Source: Anaerofilum sp. (GTDB lineage: Bacteria > Bacillota > Clostridia > Oscillospirales > Ruminococcaceae). Taken from it: a stretch of DNA of 8,142 nt. The stretch lies in contig JAHHUF010000077.1 of the NCBI GenBank assembly GCA_020024115.1, positions 1-8,142 of the forward strand. The letters run 5' to 3'. Within the stretch, counting starts at the first letter, position 1; the number at the start of each line of letters is the position of its first letter. Positions 6,543-8,142 of the stretch are shown here, in pieces. The position numbers were made by a program, and so were the translations under genes. The notes under the pieces were generated by a model. That model ran no database searches and was not told the origin of the DNA. It saw nothing but the letters and a program-made list of their open reading frames with translations.

Positions 6543-6603
6543 TAATTTACCCTTTCAAAATATTACAAATGCAAAATATCAAGTCTGCACTTGATATTTT
6601 GCA
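6538..6603. repeat. Inverted-repeat cluster, possible recombination (res-like) site
   Basis: The core is a perfect 15-bp inverted repeat, TGCAAAATATCAAGT (6570-6584) and ACTTGATATTTTGCA (6589-6603), around CTGC. Two degenerate copies of the half-site GCAAAATATCAAG lie beside it: GTTGATAATTTAC (6538-6550, opposite orientation, 10 of 13 matching) and TCAAAATATTACA (6555-6567, same orientation, about 9 of 13). Four related half-sites within 66 bp just upstream of a serine recombinase gene resemble a resolvase res site or an invertase crossover site. The alternative is a terminator for the 93-residue gene, whose stop is 12 bases away. The stem is AT-rich and not followed by a clean U-tract, so that is less convincing. 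Confidence 0.5.
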
Positions 6604-6614
6604 ATAAATAATAC

Positions 6615-6896
6615 TCATTTTCTACCCAATCCATATTTTTTAGCATACGTTCTGATTTTCTGTTTGCGTTCTTCAGTGTAAGGCGGCTGCAAACGAATGG
6701 AAATTCTCGATTTATCTAAAACATAAGTTTCACTGCCATATTTGCAAGACTTTTCTAAATAGCATAAATCAGGATACCTTTGTGCAAAATCTGCTAATCG
6801 CTTTTTTAGATTGGAATTGAAGGTGTAGATATGTGCGGTTTCTTCTCCTTCATTGAAAAGGATAATTGTTTCTTGTTCATATTTTGATAATCTCAT
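6615..6896 (-). CDS. Small orphan protein, 93 residues, mobile-element associated
   Basis: No enzyme motif is recognisable. The protein is compact and soluble-looking with no membrane segment. It begins MRLSKYEQETIILFNEGEET, has a Tyr/Cys-containing middle (YPDLCYLEKSCKYGSETYVL) and ends in a basic tail (PPYTEERKQKIRTYAKKYG). The pattern resembles small conserved proteins seen in clostridial phages and conjugative elements (EQET opening, YPDxxxL middle, xxExRQKxR end). This is from memory, and I know no function for them. The ATG at 6896 has AAAGGA about 8 bases upstream, which supports expression. It lies upstream of the recombinase on the same strand with a 157-base gap that contains the repeat cluster and the recombinase promoter. 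Confidence 0.7.
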   Translation of the reverse strand: MRLSKYEQETIILFNEGEETAHIYTFNSNLKKRLADFAQRYPDLCYLEKSCKYGSETYVLDKSRISIRLQPPYTEERKQKIRTYAKKYGLGRK

Positions 6897-6929
6897 TTTG
6901 ATTTTCCTTTACTTTTTAATATTTTTGTG

Positions 6930-6944
6930 TATGATGAAATCATA
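6930..6944 (-). promoter_or_regulatory. Palindrome containing a -10-like box upstream of the 93-residue gene
   Basis: TATGAT-GAA-ATCATA has perfect 6-bp arms and a 3-base centre. Read on the minus strand it starts with TATGAT (6944-6939), a 5-of-6 match to a -10 box, about 43 bases before the ATG at 6896. No good -35 lies 17 bases upstream, so the promoter call is weak. The symmetry could mark an operator. Confidence 0.3.
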
Positions 6945-6981
6945 GATGAATTTTGGTTTCAGCATACATAATTTTGCCGTT

Positions 6982-7086
6982 CTATCCTCGATGTTTCCTC
7001 GGAGGCAAATCCCCTGTTCGGTGCTGTCCGGTCTTAAAAAAGCGCTCCATTTGGTCATGGCGGTTTATCTCATCTTGGACGGTCAT
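6982..7086 (-). CDS. Possible 34-residue ORF or gene remnant in a GC-richer patch
   Basis: On the minus strand, ATG (7086-7084) opens 34 codons ending in TAG (6984-6982). The peptide starts MTVQDEINRHDQMERFFKTG and ends basic, with PPRKHRG. The stop codon TGA lies directly before the ATG, so the frame does not extend. The ribosome binding site is weak (AGGTC about 11 bases upstream). The mixed charged composition reads like real protein more than noise, and the block has higher G+C than its flanks. It may be a tiny gene or the end of a decayed one from another genome. I do not recognise it. Confidence 0.3.
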   Translation of the reverse strand: MTVQDEINRHDQMERFFKTGQHRTGDLPPRKHRG

Positions 7087-7152
7087 TCAGTTGTTGACCT
7101 AATCATACAATGAAAAACCTAAAATTCCGGAAACTTTACACTCACCAAAATA

Positions 7153-7186
7153 TTTACAAAAAAGCCCTGTTTTTTATTCTTGTAAA
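7153..7186 (+). promoter_or_regulatory. Candidate promoter and operator of the XRE regulator
   Basis: TTTACA (7153-7158, 5 of 6) is followed after 16 bases by TATTCT (7175-7180, 4 of 6), about 30 bases before the ATG. TTTACA is mirrored by TGTAAA (7181-7186), so a 6-bp inverted repeat brackets the promoter. A dimeric helix-turn-helix protein such as the adjacent gene product could bind there and autoregulate (inference). Confidence 0.35.
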
Positions 7187-7211
7187 AAATTATAACCAAG
7201 GAGTGAGAACT

Positions 7212-8030
7212 ATGAAAAATCAATTATCAATACAAGAAAAACTATGGGATTTACGCAGAGATCAAAATTATAAACTTGAATATGTAGCTTCAAAAATAGG
7301 AATTTCACCTGCCACATTGAGTAACTATGAAAACAATGAAAATAAAGAATTTGGAATTTCCGTACTGGCAAGCCTTGCAAAATTCTATGGTGTTTCTCTT
7401 GATTGGTTGGTGGGTCTTACAGAAGTAAAAGAACCAAAACAAACAGAAATTGCAGATTTAAAGCTTGATGATGAAACATTAGATTGGCTCAAAAGCGGTC
7501 ATTTCAATAACCGTTTATTGTGTGAAATCGTAAAGCACCCTGATTTTATCAAGTTGATGGCTGATACAGAAATTTATATTGATGGAATCGCAACTATGCA
7601 AATAAAAAACATGAATGACTGGCTTGATGCCATTCGTCTGCAAATTATTCAACAAAACAATCCTGATGCAAATGATTTATATTTGAAGGTATTGGAAAGT
7701 GCACATATACAAGAGGAAGAATACTTTTTTCATACTATTCACAGTGACTGGGATAATATTATTCGCTCAATTCGTGAAAAACATCAAATTTCCAAGGAAT
7801 CTGCACCCATTGAACGTTCCATATCAAATGACAAAAAGGTTCAGCGTTTTCTTCAAACCTTGAAATTCAAGAGCAATCCTGTAGAAGAATTTTGGCGATT
7901 CTTTTGTGAGGAAATGCAAATCAAATATGATAACCTTTCCGTTCAAGAACATGAAACCATGAAAAATATATTCAAGCGATCAAAGCTCTTAAAAAATATT
8001 CCCAGCAATAAACATAAAGCCAGAAAATAG
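7212..8030 (+). CDS. XRE-family helix-turn-helix regulator with an unassigned C-terminal region
   Basis: This 272-residue protein has an N-terminal Cro/CI-type HTH (about residues 7-66): IQEKLWDLRRDQNYKLEYVA, then IGISPATLSNYENNE with recognition helix 32-41, then VLASLAKFYGVSLDWLVGLT. It should bind DNA as a dimer and repress or switch genes nearby. The remaining ~200 residues (about 75-272) are helical, rich in charged and aromatic residues and match no domain I recognise. They may sense a ligand, a phage signal or a partner protein. The start is ATG at 7212, with AAGGAG (7198-7203) 8 bases upstream. The longer open frame from 7110 would add 34 basic/hydrophobic residues without a ribosome site and is rejected. 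It is transcribed away from the restriction block and is followed at once by its own terminator, so it is monocistronic. Confidence 0.85.
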   Translation: MKNQLSIQEKLWDLRRDQNYKLEYVASKIGISPATLSNYENNENKEFGISVLASLAKFYGVSLDWLVGLTEVKEPKQTEIADLKLDDETLDWLKSGHFNNRLLCEIVKHPDFIKLMADTEIYIDGIATMQIKNMNDWLDAIRLQIIQQNNPDANDLYLKVLESAHIQEEEYFFHTIHSDWDNIIRSIREKHQISKESAPIERSISNDKKVQRFLQTLKFKSNPVEEFWRFFCEEMQIKYDNLSVQEHETMKNIFKRSKLLKNIPSNKHKARK

Positions 8031-8080
8031 AACAAGCCCATACTGCAAGTTTTTATACCTGCGGTATGGGCTTGTTTTAA
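8031..8080 (+). terminator. Strong intrinsic terminator of the XRE gene
   Basis: The stem starts directly after the stop codon. AACAAGCCCATACTGCA (8031-8047) pairs with TGCGGTATGGGCTTGTT (8060-8076), 17 bp with one G-U pair, and is followed by TTAA (GTTTT tract at 8074-8078). The first 13 pairs are perfect. The U-tract is short, but the stem is very stable. Confidence 0.85.
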
Positions 8081-8142
8081 GATTGGATTTATGATAAATT
8101 ATTTTATTATAAATATTAAATGCTGTGATTGCAGCAATTAAC
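8081..8142. other. AT-rich tail of the window, no gene seen
   Basis: These 62 bases are nearly all A/T and probably carry the promoter region of the next gene. TTGGAT (8083-8088) and TATAAA (8108-8113) are 19 bases apart, too far for a confident call. A short GCTG/CAGC hairpin lies around 8123-8136. No coding start is supported. Confidence 0.4.

Larger units (their letters stand above)
6897..7211. other. Divergent intergenic region with a GC-richer patch
   Basis: These 315 bases separate the leftward small gene from the rightward XRE gene. They hold the palindrome at 6930-6944, a GC-richer block (28 and 29 G+C in rows 6961-7020 and 7021-7080, against 13 in row 6901-6960) with a possible 34-residue ORF, and the XRE promoter region. 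The change in composition suggests an insertion remnant or a short transferred fragment. Confidence 0.5.

Noticed and set aside
6570..6603. The 15-bp inverted repeat as a standard terminator of the 93-residue gene
   Set aside because: Only 4 of 15 stem pairs are G-C and the minus-strand tail is broken (GCATTTGTAATATTTT). The neighbouring half-site copies favour a protein-binding or recombination site, although some termination cannot be excluded.
7110..7211. 34-residue N-terminal extension of the XRE regulator
   Set aside because: There is no ribosome binding site at 7110, it covers the probable promoter, and AAGGAG lies 8 bases before ATG 7212, where the HTH domain begins normally.
1..8142. 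CRISPR array, tRNA, rRNA or complete insertion sequence
   Set aside because: No regularly spaced direct repeats, cloverleaf or rRNA sequence, or transposase with terminal inverted repeats was seen on either strand.

Overview
The window is AT-rich (rows counted by eye run from about 22% to 52% G+C). It has strong AGGAGG-type ribosome binding sites, U-tailed intrinsic terminators and frequent GTG/TTG starts. This fits a low-GC Bacillota, most likely a clostridial genome. No housekeeping gene, rRNA or tRNA was seen. The content is typical of an accessory or defence island: restriction-modification genes, a serine recombinase, a HEPN-type protein, an XRE regulator and small orphan genes.

Layout from left to right. 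Positions 3-524 (+) are the 3' part of a HEPN-like protein, cut by the window edge and closed by a hairpin terminator. Positions 573-5650 (-) hold a three-gene operon in which consecutive genes overlap by 8 bases. In transcription order these are a SAM-binding methyltransferase-like protein without a catalytic NPPY motif (4991-5650), a complete Eco57I-like N6-adenine DNA methyltransferase (3469-4998), and a large GIY-YIG/SF2-helicase protein with a PcrA-like C-terminal Tudor-type domain (573-3476). Upstream of the operon are a leader with overlapping palindromes, then a terminator, then a small serine recombinase (5852-6457, -). A 66-bp repeat cluster next to the recombinase promoter looks like a resolvase/invertase site. 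Further right are a 93-residue orphan protein (6615-6896, -), a GC-richer patch with a possible 34-residue ORF (6982-7086, -), and an XRE-family regulator on the + strand (7212-8030) closed by a strong terminator.

How the genes may work together (inference): the operon reads as a restriction-modification or related anti-phage system. The adenine methyltransferase would mark self DNA, and the helicase-nuclease would translocate on and cut unmarked DNA. The methyltransferase-like subunit would assist SAM binding or DNA recognition. The methyltransferase gene is compositionally mosaic, with an AT-rich target-recognition part, as expected if specificity has been exchanged. The recombinase could be a relic of the element that delivered the island or could act on the adjacent repeat cluster. 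The left-edge HEPN protein may belong to a second defence unit. Five annotated starts are chosen over longer open frames or on Shine-Dalgarno placement: 3476, 4998, 5650, 6457 and 7212.
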